A DNA stretch of 64,000 nucleotides from JACVRW01 sp963734365 (GCA_963734365.1 CAVTGV010000007.1:319249-383248); one strand, 5' to 3'. Positions 52,864-61,238 are shown, counted from the stretch's first letter. Notes: generated by a model not told the origin, from the letters alone. Program-made: numbers and translations.

Positions 52864-53797
52864 CGATCGCTCCTCCGGTGGACGCGTACGCGGCCACGAA
52901 ACCATCTCGCCAACTGGGATAGCGCGGCACCCAGCCGAGCTCCCGCTTGGCCTTGGCGTTCGAGGCCCCGCGCGCCTCGGTTCCCATCACGACCGCCGCC
53001 TCGCCGGCCACCAGCCGCGCGAGCCAACGCGGAAAGCGGCGGGGCGGGCCGGCGCCGAGCGCCTCCGCGAAGGCCGGCAGCCACTCGCGCGCCGGGGCGG
53101 GCTCGTCGTCCACGATGTTGAAGATGCCCGGCCCGTCGTGTTCGAGTGCGAGCACGGTCGCGGCGGCGGCGTCGTCGAGATGGATGAACGAGGTGATGCC
53201 CCCGCCCTGGCCGATGATCGGGTACTGCCGCTTGCGCACGGGCTCGATCAGCCCGTCGTTGGCAGCGCCGTAGAAGGCGCCGTAGCGCAGGACGATCCCG
53301 CCGGCGTTCGTGACCGACTCCTCGAGGTGGCGCATCGCCGCGTGCGATTCGTGCGTCGCCGCGGGCGGGGTGGGATCGAGCGGGTCGTCCTCGTTCTTGA
53401 CCGGCCCACCCTCCCGGGCGCTCCGGTAGCTGGCGAAGCTCTGGGCGACGAACCGGTCGACCCCCGCCTCGCGGGCGGCGGCGAGCAGGGCGTCGGTGCC
53501 CTCGGTCCGCAGCCTGTTCGTCTGCGCGAACGTGCGGTCGAAATTGCGCGAGAAGGTCGCGTCCGCCAGGGCCGTCGCCTGGTGGATGATCGCGTCCGGC
53601 GCCGCCTCGAGCACCGTCCGGCGCACGGCTGCGCCGTTGAGCAGATCGAGCGCGACGGGATCGGCGCCGAGCGCCCATATTTGTTCCGCTTTCTCGATCG
53701 ACGTGGAGGTGCCGATCACCTCGTGGCCTCGGTCGACGAGCTGGGGGACGAGCCTGGTGCCGATCGCACCGGTGGCTCCTACTACGAAAACTCGCAT
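52835..53797 (-). CDS. NAD-dependent epimerase/dehydratase in the ECF41 regulon
   Basis: From ATG 53797 (AAAGGAGAG upstream), 320 residues of extended SDR: MRVFVVGATGAIGTRLVPQL Rossmann motif, DPVALDLLN, IIHQATALAD, FVAQSFASYRS, YGAFYGAANDGLIEPVRKRQYPI and FIHLDDAAAATVLAL. The catalytic YxxxK is not in canonical form, so the chemistry is uncertain. Sits divergent from the ECF41 sigma gene with a matching promoter; epimerases of this type are among the genes most often found next to ECF41 sigmas. Confidence 0.9.
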   Translation of the reverse strand: MRVFVVGATGAIGTRLVPQLVDRGHEVIGTSTSIEKAEQIWALGADPVALDLLNGAAVRRTVLEAAPDAIIHQATALADATFSRNFDRTFAQTNRLRTEGTDALLAAAREAGVDRFVAQSFASYRSAREGGPVKNEDDPLDPTPPAATHESHAAMRHLEESVTNAGGIVLRYGAFYGAANDGLIEPVRKRQYPIIGQGGGITSFIHLDDAAAATVLALEHDGPGIFNIVDDEPAPAREWLPAFAEALGAGPPRRFPRWLARLVAGEAAVVMGTEARGASNAKAKRELGWVPRYPSWRDGFVAAYASTGGAIDDGRLIPQA

Positions 53798-53811
53798 CGT
53801 GGCTCTCCTTT

Positions 53812-53838
53812 GGTCACATGTCCCGCATCGCGCGGGTC
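53812..53838 (+). promoter_or_regulatory. ECF41-type autoregulatory promoter of the sigma gene
   Basis: GGTCACA (53812-53818), a 16-base spacer, then GGTC (53835-53838), 37 bases before the sigma ATG. Same layout as the epimerase promoter on the other strand. Confidence 0.65.
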
Positions 53839-53847
53839 TACTGCTAT

Positions 53848-53874
53848 GACCCATCCCGACGATCGGATGTGACC
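53848..53874 (-). promoter_or_regulatory. ECF41-type promoter of the epimerase operon
   Basis: On the minus strand GGTCACA (53874-53868), 16 bases, then GGTC (53851-53848), 50 bases before the epimerase ATG. Its -35 element ends one base before the sigma gene's ATG on the other strand. Confidence 0.65.
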
Positions 53875-53875
53875 G

Positions 53876-54757
53876 ATGGATGAGCGCGAGTTTCTGGCGC
53901 AGCAATTCGAGGAGCACCGAACCCGGCTACGCGCCGTTGCCTACCGCATGCTTGGCTCGCTGAGCGAGGCCGACGACGCCGTCCAGGAGACGTGGCTGCG
54001 GCTCAACCGGATCGACTCGGACGAGGTGGAGAACCTCGGCGGATGGCTGACGACCGTCGTCGCGCGGGTGTCGCTGAACGTCCTGCGCTCGCGCCGATCG
54101 CGGCCCGAGGAGCCCCTCGATGGGCGCATGCCGGAGCCGATCGTCGATCGTGCCGATGGCACCGACCCCGAGCACGAGGCACTCTTGGCCGACTCGGTGG
54201 GCCTCGCGCTGCTCGTGGTCCTCGAGACGCTGAACCCGGCCGAGCGGCTCGCGTTCGTCCTGCACGACATGTTCGCGGTGCCGTTCGACGAGATCGCGCC
54301 GATCGTCGACCGCTCACCCGAGGCGGCGCGCCAACTCGCGAGCCGGGCACGCCGCCGCGTGCAGGGCGAGAAGGCGATCCCGGACGCCGACCTCGATACC
54401 CAGCGCCAGGTCGTCGACGCCTTCCTCGCGGCCGCGCGCGACGGCGACTTCGAGAGGCTGGTCGAGGTGCTGGACCCGGACGTGGTCCTCAGAGCCGACC
54501 CCGGCGCGGCCGCCATCGGTTCCGCGAGGGTCGTCCGCGGGGCGGCCAACGTGGCCCGCCAGGCGTCCGCCTTCTCGCGCCTCGACATCGACGTGCGGCC
54601 GGCGCTCGTGAACGGCGCTGTCGGCACTGTCACCCTCCGCGACGGACGGCCGTTTGCGATCGCGGGCTTCACGATCCGAAACCAGAGGATCGTCGAGATG
54701 GACGTGCTCGCTGACCCCGAGCGCCTCAGCCAGATCGATCTGACGATCCTCGACTAG
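53876..54757 (+). CDS. sigJ: ECF41-family RNA polymerase sigma factor (SigJ type)
   Basis: 293 residues. Region 2 (FEEHRTRLRAVAYRMLGSLSEADDAVQETWLRLN), the ECF41 linker motif PEPIVD (a variant of WLPEP), region 4 (LNPAERLAFVLHDMFAVPFDEIAPIVDRSPEAARQLASRARRRV), then the C-terminal SnoaL-like domain (about 165-293) with a final DPERL in place of the usual NPDKL. In ECF41 sigmas this tail replaces an anti-sigma factor and both inhibits and is needed for activity. The usual DGGG motif in the tail appears as DPGAAA, so sensing may differ. Divergent from the epimerase operon with interlocked promoters. Confidence 0.95.
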   Translation: MDEREFLAQQFEEHRTRLRAVAYRMLGSLSEADDAVQETWLRLNRIDSDEVENLGGWLTTVVARVSLNVLRSRRSRPEEPLDGRMPEPIVDRADGTDPEHEALLADSVGLALLVVLETLNPAERLAFVLHDMFAVPFDEIAPIVDRSPEAARQLASRARRRVQGEKAIPDADLDTQRQVVDAFLAAARDGDFERLVEVLDPDVVLRADPGAAAIGSARVVRGAANVARQASAFSRLDIDVRPALVNGAVGTVTLRDGRPFAIAGFTIRNQRIVEMDVLADPERLSQIDLTILD

Positions 54758-54782
54758 GGCCTCGGCCCATGGCCGCGCTTGA

Positions 54783-55643
54783 ATGTGTCAAGTGGAGCAT
54801 CTCGAGGCAGCGGTTCTCCTTGACACGTCGGTTGTCGAGGTGGTGCAGGTGGGGTGCTGTCGGCCGCGGTCGGTGGCGAGCGACGAGGAGTGGAATCAAA
54901 TGCCGCAGATCGTCCTTCCGCGGCGCGGGCTGTTCATGGTCCATCGGTGTGGTGAGAGCGTGCTCGCCGATCCCACTCGCGCGATCGTCTTTGGTCTCGA
55001 GGAGAGCTATCGCGTAAGCCATCCGCTCGACAGTGGGGATGAGTGCGTGGTGCTGGGGTTCAGAGCCGAGATTCACGAGGAGGCGATAGGTCGGCTGAAC
55101 GGATGCTCCGGCCGCTTGTCGCCGCGCACGCAGTTCGGCGCCTCGGTGTTTGTCGGCGCCGTTGGTCGTGACGACCCTGACGCGCTCGCGTGCGAAGAAG
55201 GCGCCATGCTTCTCCTCGAGGCCCTCGCAGGCGAACTGACGGACACGTCTCGCGCCGAGCCGCGCGTCTCGAAGTCGGAGCGCGACCGCGCCGACCAAGT
55301 CCGCGCGCTGCTCGCCGACGACCTCTCGCGGCCCTGGCGTCTTCCTGACGTCGCGCGTGCGGTTCACTGCTCACCATTCCACTTGGCCCGGCGGTTCCGC
55401 GTGGCGAACGGCGAGACGATTTCGGGATACCTCCTTCGGCTCCGGCTCGCCGCCGCGCTCCACCGCATCGCCGAGGGTGAGCGCAACCTGGCGAGGCTCG
55501 CCGTGGAGCTCGGCTTCTCACACCACAGCCACTTCTCCGCCCGATTCCGTTCGGTCTTCGGATGCACGCCCGTCCGCGCGCGCGGCGCTCTGACCGCTCC
55601 ACGACTTCGCGAACTGAGCACGATCTTGACAGCCGACTTCTAG
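54783..55643 (+). CDS. AraC-family transcriptional regulator
   Basis: 286 residues. The N-terminal effector region (about 1-170) is of cupin-like type with PRRGLFMVHRCGESVLAD. The C-terminal AraC HTH pair reads ADDLSRPWRLPDVARAVHCSPFHLARRFRVANGETISGYLLRLRLAAAL and ARLAVELGFSHHSHFSARFRSVFGCTPVRARG. ATG 54783 is 25 bases after the sigma gene. Codon choice here is somewhat less GC-extreme than in neighbours. Target and effector unknown; the downstream EamA transporter is a candidate. Confidence 0.9.
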   Translation: MCQVEHLEAAVLLDTSVVEVVQVGCCRPRSVASDEEWNQMPQIVLPRRGLFMVHRCGESVLADPTRAIVFGLEESYRVSHPLDSGDECVVLGFRAEIHEEAIGRLNGCSGRLSPRTQFGASVFVGAVGRDDPDALACEEGAMLLLEALAGELTDTSRAEPRVSKSERDRADQVRALLADDLSRPWRLPDVARAVHCSPFHLARRFRVANGETISGYLLRLRLAAALHRIAEGERNLARLAVELGFSHHSHFSARFRSVFGCTPVRARGALTAPRLRELSTILTADF

Positions 55644-55703
55644 GGGTCGGCCATAGCGTGGCGGCCATGATCGACCAGCCTGGCGCGCCGCCTCGACGAT
55701 GAT

Positions 55704-56585
55704 GTGAGCTCCGGCCTCAGGTCGCGGGACGGCACCGTGCCCTTGCTGCTCGCGCTCTATGCGTGCTGGGGCTCGGCGATTCCGGCGATGAAGCTGATGG
55801 TCGACACGGTGCCGCCGCTTGGCGGGGCGGCGCTGGTCTTCTTGGTCGCCGGGCTCGCGCTCGCTGTGGCGGCGCGTGGGCGGCCCGCGCCCACGCGCGT
55901 GCAGCTGCGGCACTTGGCGGTCGCCGGCGTGTTGCTGCTGGTCGGTGGGCAAGGGCTCGCGATGGTGGCGCTGACCGAGGTGACCGCCAGCCTCGGCGCG
56001 ATCCTCGCGGCGACAATCCCGCTGTGGGTCGTCCTATTGAGCGGGTTGATCGGCACCCCTGTGTCGGTCGCGTCGCAGGTGCGGCTTGCGGCCGGGTTCG
56101 GCGGCATCGCGATCGTGGTGCTGACCGCGCCGGACAGCGCGATCGGCGGGGCGTCGTGGGCGGTCGCGGCATTCTGCATCGCGCCGATCCTGTGGGCCGC
56201 CGGGAGCCTGCTCACGGCGCACGCCGACCGACCGGCCGATCGCGTGGTCGCCACCGCGGTTCAGCTGCTCGCCGGTGGCACGGTGTTGTTGCTGCTCGCG
56301 CTGTCGCTCGGCGAGCTCGATCCCGCTCGTTGGTCGGACGTCAGCTCGATATCCGTCGGGGCGGCGGTATTTCTGCTCGTCTTCGACTCGCTCGTCGGGT
56401 TCATGCTCTACACACGCCTACTGGCCAGCGCGCCGGCGCCGCTGGTCAGTACCTATGCCTACGTCACACCGCTCATCGGCGCCGTGATGGGCGCGACCCT
56501 GCTCGACGAGCCGCTCTGGGCCGGTGCGTTTGTGGGAGCGGCCTTGGTGATCGGCGCGGTCGCGCTCGAGCTGCGCGGGCGATGA
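55704..56585 (+). CDS. EamA-family (DMT) transporter
   Basis: 293 residues with ten hydrophobic helices in two EamA repeats: LLALYACWGSAIPAMKLMVD, VFLVAGLALAVAARG, VAGVLLLVGGQGLAMVALTEVTASLGAILAATIPLWVVLLS in the first; GASWAVAAFCIAPILWAAGSLLTAHADRP and STYAYVTPLIGAVMGATLLDEPLWAGAFVGAALVIGAVAL in the second. It exports or imports small metabolites such as amino acids. GTG 55704 is the only sensible start. It may be regulated by the AraC protein 60 bases upstream. Confidence 0.9.
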   Translation: MSSGLRSRDGTVPLLLALYACWGSAIPAMKLMVDTVPPLGGAALVFLVAGLALAVAARGRPAPTRVQLRHLAVAGVLLLVGGQGLAMVALTEVTASLGAILAATIPLWVVLLSGLIGTPVSVASQVRLAAGFGGIAIVVLTAPDSAIGGASWAVAAFCIAPILWAAGSLLTAHADRPADRVVATAVQLLAGGTVLLLLALSLGELDPARWSDVSSISVGAAVFLLVFDSLVGFMLYTRLLASAPAPLVSTYAYVTPLIGAVMGATLLDEPLWAGAFVGAALVIGAVALELRGR

Positions 56586-56650
56586 GGCGCGAGAGGGCGA
56601 GCACGTGCGGTCGCGCTTGCTACGGCCGAGCACGGCTGGGTGGCCGTCCC

Positions 56651-57022
56651 TCACTTTTCCTGCAGCACTGACAGCACGTTGCCGGAGGGGTCCTTGAACC
56701 AGGCGATGTAGGGCCCCTCCTCACGGAAGACGCCTCGCTCGTCCTGCTCGATCCCCTCGAAGCGCTCGAAGCCGACGCCCCGCTCGGCCAGACCGTCGAC
56801 GGCCGAGTCGATGTCGGGAACCTCGAAGTTGAGCACCGTGTAGCTGGCGGGCTCGGCGCTCGGCTGTTCGTAGATGAGCGTCCGGCGGTCGTTGGCGTGG
56901 TGCAACCACATCAACCCGTACTCCTCGGACGTCCTCACACCGAGGGTTTCGGCGTAGAAGCGCCTCGCCTCGGCCATGTTTTGCACTGCGATCCCGCTGT
57001 AGGCGTCGGCCTCAGACAGCAT
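56651..57022 (-). CDS. VOC-family (glyoxalase-like) protein
   Basis: From ATG 57022, with GGAGG upstream, 123 residues of one vicinal-oxygen-chelate module: AVQNMAEARRFYAETLGVRT, a LMWLHHAND loop, FEVPDIDSAVDGLAERGVGF and PYIAWFKDPSGNVLSVLQEK. Metal-ligand positions include a Glu in the last strand region, but the set looks incomplete. It may be a detoxification or antibiotic-resistance-like protein, or a non-enzymatic binder. Confidence 0.88.
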   Translation of the reverse strand: MLSEADAYSGIAVQNMAEARRFYAETLGVRTSEEYGLMWLHHANDRRTLIYEQPSAEPASYTVLNFEVPDIDSAVDGLAERGVGFERFEGIEQDERGVFREEGPYIAWFKDPSGNVLSVLQEK

Positions 57023-57070
57023 CTCGTTCCTCCTCATTGCGTTCGAAAGCCCGGTCCGGCGCGAAGGGCT

Positions 57071-57742
57071 CTAGCGCGCGGGCCGGCAGACCACCGATAC
57101 CTGGAGCTCGACGCGCTCGTTGTCGCCCACCCCGGCCGGCGCGGCGACGCGCGTTCGCGTGACCGATCCGCTGCGGCGGTGACGGTGCTCGAGCCTCTTG
57201 AGCAGCCGGGACGACGGCGGGCGGCGGGTGAAGAACGCAAGCCCGGACCCCGAGCGGACCAGACGCGCTCCGCGGGCGCAGCCGAGCCGCACGCGCAGCT
57301 CGTCACCGGGATGGATGCGGGTGGTACGCACGCGTGTGCGGTAGCGCCTCGGGACGGCCGCCCGGCGGGTGGGCCCAAGGCTGGCGTCCGGCACGCAGCC
57401 GACGCCGGGCTTGAAGGTCACCTTCACAGGGGCCGGGAACACGGCGAACGCGAGACCGGTGTTGCCCGGGCCCAGGCCACCCGCCGTCTCGATGCCAACG
57501 GGATAGATGGCGCCCGGGAACACGGCGTCGGCGCCCAACGCCCGCCGGCCGTCCGGGCAGTCGAGCTCGTAGAGGTTGCTGCCATCGCTGGGTGTGGACA
57601 CCCACGGCCCGACCACCGGCGTGCAGGACGTGAAGTACCGGCACGGTTGCGGGGTCTGGGACTGGGCCGCCGCGGGGCTCGCCAGCACGAGCGCGGCTGC
57701 GACCAGGGTGAGGCACAGAGAGGTGAGCGAAGCCGGGCGCAT
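57071..57742 (-). CDS. Secreted hypothetical protein with paired cysteines
   Basis: ATG 57742 with GGAGG upstream gives a clear signal peptide (ASLTSLCLTLVAAALVLASPAAAQS). The mature protein of about 195 residues contains PCRYFTSCTPVVGPW, YELDCPDGRRALGADAVFPG and VGCVPDAS cysteines that could form two disulphides, and a basic C-terminal strand region. No known domain recognised. Upstream in-frame codons are not coding-like. Confidence 0.7.
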   Translation of the reverse strand: MRPASLTSLCLTLVAAALVLASPAAAQSQTPQPCRYFTSCTPVVGPWVSTPSDGSNLYELDCPDGRRALGADAVFPGAIYPVGIETAGGLGPGNTGLAFAVFPAPVKVTFKPGVGCVPDASLGPTRRAAVPRRYRTRVRTTRIHPGDELRVRLGCARGARLVRSGSGLAFFTRRPPSSRLLKRLEHRHRRSGSVTRTRVAAPAGVGDNERVELQVSVVCRPAR

Positions 57743-57803
57743 TGATCCTCCGTCGGCCGGGGGAGCCGATACTACCGCCGGGTCCCCGGTCCGTGGACGC
57801 GGC

Positions 57804-58004
57804 TCAGCCGGGTGGACGCTCCGCCAGGAGGCCGGACCGCGACCGCTGCTCAAAGCGTTCACGAACCTCGATCTCCTCGGCGGGGTCCTGGGCCTCGCCG
57901 GTCGCGCGGGCGCCGGGCTCGACGCCGGCGTGCTCCATGAGCCACAGGCCGGTGACGACGAGAGCCACCACCACGACTCCCGCCACCAGCAGGAAGGCGG
58001 TCAC
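57804..58004 (-). CDS. Small single-TM protein, third gene of a micro-operon
   Basis: 66 residues: MTAFLLVAGVVVVALVVTGLWLMEH forms one membrane helix, followed by a charged Glu/Arg-rich cytoplasmic tail. Its ATG overlaps the stop of the previous small gene by four bases, so translation is coupled. Function unknown. Confidence 0.6.
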   Translation of the reverse strand: MTAFLLVAGVVVVALVVTGLWLMEHAGVEPGARATGEAQDPAEEIEVRERFEQRSRSGLLAERPPG

Positions 58005-58222
58005 GTCCCCCGGCCTCCCAGGGCGGCGTAGAACGTGCCGAGCGAGAGGATCGACGGCACCCAGAGGCCCACGAACAGCGCCTCCTCACGTGAATCGGTG
58101 AACCACAACACCACAGACAGGGCGAACGACAGGAACGCGGCGAGGGCGATAAGGGCCGCGCCGGGTCGTGACGCCAGCACGCCACCGCCGGTCGCAGCGC
58201 CGCGAGTAGTGGCGGGACTCAC
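58001..58222 (-). CDS. Small two-TM protein, second gene of a micro-operon
   Basis: 73 residues from GTG 58222 (GTGA overlap with the previous stop). Two membrane helices: ALIALAAFLSFALSVVLWF, and EALFVGLWVPSILSLGTFYAALG. The second helix region resembles that of the preceding protein (GIFVGLWAPTFMGIGNAL), which suggests a tandem duplication. Function unknown. Confidence 0.65.
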   Translation of the reverse strand: MSPATTRGAATGGGVLASRPGAALIALAAFLSFALSVVLWFTDSREEALFVGLWVPSILSLGTFYAALGGRGT

Positions 58223-58431
58223 TTCTCTTCTTCCTTGAGGGCATTGCCTATTCCCATGAACGTGGGCGCCCACAGTCCCACGAAAATGCCCCAGCGCTCC
58301 GCCTTGGCGGCCGGTGCCTCCTCCTTCGAGCGCGAGGTCGCCCACGCTCCGATGCTGGCCGCGATCGAGATGAGAGCCGCTCCGTAAGCGATCTCGCTGT
58401 TGATGCCGAGGCCATTGAGCACCTTGATCAT
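58219..58431 (-). CDS. Small two-TM protein, first gene of a micro-operon
   Basis: 70 residues from ATG 58431, preceded by GGAC-type weak ribosome site. Helix 1 is YGAALISIAASIGAWATS, helix 2 WGIFVGLWAPTFMGIGNAL, with a charged loop (RSKEEAPAAKAERW) and KEEEK tail. It shares the FVGLW(A/V)P signature with the next protein. Divergent from an AraC gene 103 bases away, which could control the trio. Confidence 0.7.
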   Translation of the reverse strand: MIKVLNGLGINSEIAYGAALISIAASIGAWATSRSKEEAPAAKAERWGIFVGLWAPTFMGIGNALKEEEK

Positions 58432-58534
58432 GTCTGTCCTTTCGTTGCTTGCTCTCAGTACGGGCGGCGGGCATCCGGCGCGGCGTCACCCGTGCGCCAA
58501 CTTCCTTGCGGCGCCGGGAGTAACCTCGTCGCGG

Positions 58535-59386
58535 ATGGCCACGGTGGCGCGCCACGACTCGCCCGAGCTCAGCTGGGAGATGGTCACCCGCGACGCCCAT
58601 CCCCGGCTTCGCGGGCACGTGCGCAACTACACCGGCTACGTGGAGCGCACCGCCGAGCCGCTGCGCAGGCTCGAGGTTCCCGGGGGCGACGTGACCCTCA
58701 TCATCAGCCCCGACACCACGCTCACGCTGCCGGACGTGCGCGACAGGTCACGTCCTCCCGTGCGTGCGACCTCGTTCGTCGCCGCGCTCCATGACACCTA
58801 CTCGCTCGTCGACCATGACGGCTCTCAGCACGGGCTCGAGGTCCGCCTGAGCCCGCTGGGCGCCCACACGCTCTTCGGCCTGCCGATGCACGAGCTGACC
58901 AACCGTGTGGTGAGCCTCGACGACGTGCTCGGACGGGGTGCGGAGGAGCTGGTGGGACGGCTGTGGGAGCTCCCGGCCTGGGAGCCGCGCTTCCGGCTGC
59001 TCGACGACCTCATCGGCAGCCGCGTGGAGGCCAGGCGCCCGGCGTCCTACGAGCTGTTCTGGGCCTGGCGCCGGCTGCGGGCCAGCGCCGGGAGGGCGAG
59101 CGTCGGCGGCCTGGCCCGCGAGCTCGGCTGGAGTCACCGCCGCCTGATAGCGCGCTTTCGCGAGCAGATCGGGATGCCGCCAAAGACGGTGGCCCGCCTG
59201 CTGCGCTTCGAGCGGGTCTCCGGACTCCTGAGAGAGCCTGCCACGCTCGAGCTGGCCGAGGTGGCGCAGGACTGCGGCTACTACGACCAAGCGCACCTGA
59301 ACCGCGACTTCCGCGACTTCGCCGGCACCACTCCCACCGCCTACGTGCGGGCGCGGCTGCCCGACGGTGGCGGCGTGTACGGCTGA
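58535..59386 (+). CDS. AraC-family transcriptional regulator (DUF6597-type N-terminus)
   Basis: From ATG 58535, 283 residues. The N-terminal domain has HPRLRGHVRNYTGYVERTAEPLRRLEVPGGDVTLIISP and GLEVRLSPLGAHTLFGLPMHELTNRVVSLDDVLG, which is typical of AraC regulators lacking a sugar-type cupin. The C-terminal HTH pair includes VGGLARELGWSHRRLIARFREQIGMPPKTVARLLRFERV and ELAEVAQDCGYYDQAHLNRDFRDFAGTTP. It is probably cotranscribed with, and possibly regulates, the VOC gene 71 bases downstream. Confidence 0.9.
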   Translation: MATVARHDSPELSWEMVTRDAHPRLRGHVRNYTGYVERTAEPLRRLEVPGGDVTLIISPDTTLTLPDVRDRSRPPVRATSFVAALHDTYSLVDHDGSQHGLEVRLSPLGAHTLFGLPMHELTNRVVSLDDVLGRGAEELVGRLWELPAWEPRFRLLDDLIGSRVEARRPASYELFWAWRRLRASAGRASVGGLARELGWSHRRLIARFREQIGMPPKTVARLLRFERVSGLLREPATLELAEVAQDCGYYDQAHLNRDFRDFAGTTPTAYVRARLPDGGGVYG

Positions 59387-59457
59387 GGGTCAGACGCGAG
59401 CCTTCGCCGTTAATTCTGTCCAATACGCGCCGCGCCCCCCGGCGTAGCCTCTGCTCC

Positions 59458-59847
59458 ATGCAGACCGTCTATCCAGTCCTCAAGTACAAGGATGCCCACG
59501 CGGCGATCGACTTCCTCGAGAAAGCGTTTGGCTTCGAGCGCAGCTCGGTCCACGAAGGTGACAACGGGGGCGTGGCCCATGCCGAGCTCAAGTTCGGCGA
59601 CGAGTTCGTGATGCTCGGATCCACCGGCGAGGGCGACGAGGCCTTCAACCGTGGCGCCGGGCGCACGTCGGTCTATCTCGTGGTCCAGGATCCCGATGAG
59701 CGCTACGAGCGCGCGAAGTCGGCCGGCGCCGAGATCGCCAGGGAGCTGAGCGACCAGGACTACGGGTCACGCGACTTCACCGTGCGCGACCCCGAGGGCA
59801 ACCTCTGGGCGTTCGGGACCTACGGGCCTCCGAGCAACGAGAGCTAG
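59458..59847 (+). CDS. VOC-family (glyoxalase/PhnB-like) protein
   Basis: 129 residues from ATG 59458: TVYPVLKYKDAHAAIDFLEKAFGFER, EGDNGGVAHAELKFGDEFVMLGS, RTSVYLVVQDPDERYERAKSAGAEI and DYGSRDFTVRDPEGNLWAFGTY, a PhnB-like single VOC module. Associated in sequence with an AraC regulator, as often seen for resistance or detoxification VOC genes. Substrate unknown. The stop is two bases from the convergent P450 stop. Confidence 0.9.
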   Translation: MQTVYPVLKYKDAHAAIDFLEKAFGFERSSVHEGDNGGVAHAELKFGDEFVMLGSTGEGDEAFNRGAGRTSVYLVVQDPDERYERAKSAGAEIARELSDQDYGSRDFTVRDPEGNLWAFGTYGPPSNES

Positions 59848-59849
59848 TA

Positions 59850-61172
59850 CTAGACCTGGACCGCCGCGGCCGCGGGCCGGCGCTCGCGGCTGCCCAGCAC
59901 TGTCACGGCGCCGGCCCCGGGGCTCACCGTGATGCTGCGCCGCCGGGTCCGTTCGAAGCCGTTGCCCGCGGGGGAGACGGTGCTGTCGGCCAGCACGGCA
60001 CGCAGCACCAGCTTCATCTCGAGCTGGGCGAAGCTCGCGCCCAGGCAGCGCCGCCGCCCGCCGCCGAAGGGGATCCAGGTGTAGGTGCCCGGCCCCTGTT
60101 CCAGGAAGCGCTCTGGCCGGAACGCGTACGGGTCCGGGTAGATCGCCGGATCGTGATGGATGAGGTACGCGTTGGCGGCGAGGGCGCAGCCGGCGGGATA
60201 GGTCCAGCCGCCGATCTCCACGGGCTGCATCACGAGCCGGGGAGCGGCGTTGGGGAGCACCGGCCGCCGGCGCAGCGTCTCCTGCACGGTCGCGGTCAGG
60301 TAGGCGTCGTCGCCGTCGCGATCGATCTCCTCGCTCAGTCGCCGCAGCACCTCGGGCGTGCGCGCCAACCGCTCGAACGCCCAGGCCAGCTCGGACGCCG
60401 TGGTCTCGTGACCCGCCACCAAGAGCGTCATCAGCTCGTCACGCAGCTCCTGGGCCGACATGGGCGAGCCGTCCTCGTGGCGCGCCTCGAGCAGCATCGC
60501 GAGCACGTCGTCGCGGTCGCCGGGGTCGTGCCTGCGCTCGTCGATCAGCTCGAACAACAGCGAGTCGGCCTCCTCGCGATCACGCACGAACGTGCGCCAT
60601 TGGCGCCCGCGCTGCAGCACCGGCAGCATCGAGGTGGGGCTGGCGCCCAGCTCGAGGATCGTGTTGAGCTTCGTGCGAAGACGGTCGAAGCGGCCCCCCG
60701 GGTCCACACCGAACACCGCCCGGAGGATGATCTCGAGCGTGAGGGCCTGCAGCCGCGGGTGGAGCTCGAGCGGCTCGTCGCGGGGCCAGCTCGCCACCTC
60801 GCGCTCGGCCACCTCTGCCACCAGCCCTGTCAGGCGCTCCATCTTCTCGCCGTGGAAAGCGGGGAGCATCAGCTTGCGCTGGCTCATGTGGGCGCCCTCG
60901 TCGAGGAGGATCACCGAGTTCTTGCCCACCACGGGCTCCAGGATGCGCGCACCCTCCCCGGGGTGGAGCACCTCGGGCGGGGTGGTGAACACCTCCTTGA
61001 CCACGTCCGGATCGGCGAGGTGCACGAACGGCGGGGTCTGCAGGAAGAGGAGGGTGAAGCGGTTGCCGTAGCGAGCCCGGCAGCGTTCGAAGAACGGCGC
61101 GGTGCGCGTCCACCAGCCAAGGGTCTGAAGGGTCCTCGGCAGACGGGGGCCGGGCGGGAGGCCGCGGGGCAT
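59850..61172 (-). CDS. Cytochrome P450
   Basis: 440 residues. I-helix AGHETTASELAWAF with the oxygen-activating Thr, ExxR as QETLRRRP, PERF motif FRPERFLEQGPGTYTWIPF and haem-ligand loop FGGGRRRCLGASFAQ with Cys near 376. An N-terminal LPPGPRLPRTLQTLGWW Pro-rich start and absence of a membrane anchor mean it is soluble. Needs a ferredoxin/reductase; none lies alongside. Substrate not inferable (fatty acid or terpenoid are common for relatives). Confidence 0.94.
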   Translation of the reverse strand: MPRGLPPGPRLPRTLQTLGWWTRTAPFFERCRARYGNRFTLLFLQTPPFVHLADPDVVKEVFTTPPEVLHPGEGARILEPVVGKNSVILLDEGAHMSQRKLMLPAFHGEKMERLTGLVAEVAEREVASWPRDEPLELHPRLQALTLEIILRAVFGVDPGGRFDRLRTKLNTILELGASPTSMLPVLQRGRQWRTFVRDREEADSLLFELIDERRHDPGDRDDVLAMLLEARHEDGSPMSAQELRDELMTLLVAGHETTASELAWAFERLARTPEVLRRLSEEIDRDGDDAYLTATVQETLRRRPVLPNAAPRLVMQPVEIGGWTYPAGCALAANAYLIHHDPAIYPDPYAFRPERFLEQGPGTYTWIPFGGGRRRCLGASFAQLEMKLVLRAVLADSTVSPAGNGFERTRRRSITVSPGAGAVTVLGSRERRPAAAAVQV

Positions 61173-61238
61173 GTCCTCAATCTACGCCCCGCGAGCGCCT
61201 CCCGCAGCACATCCGTGCAGAAAGGGCGGCCCGTCGGG

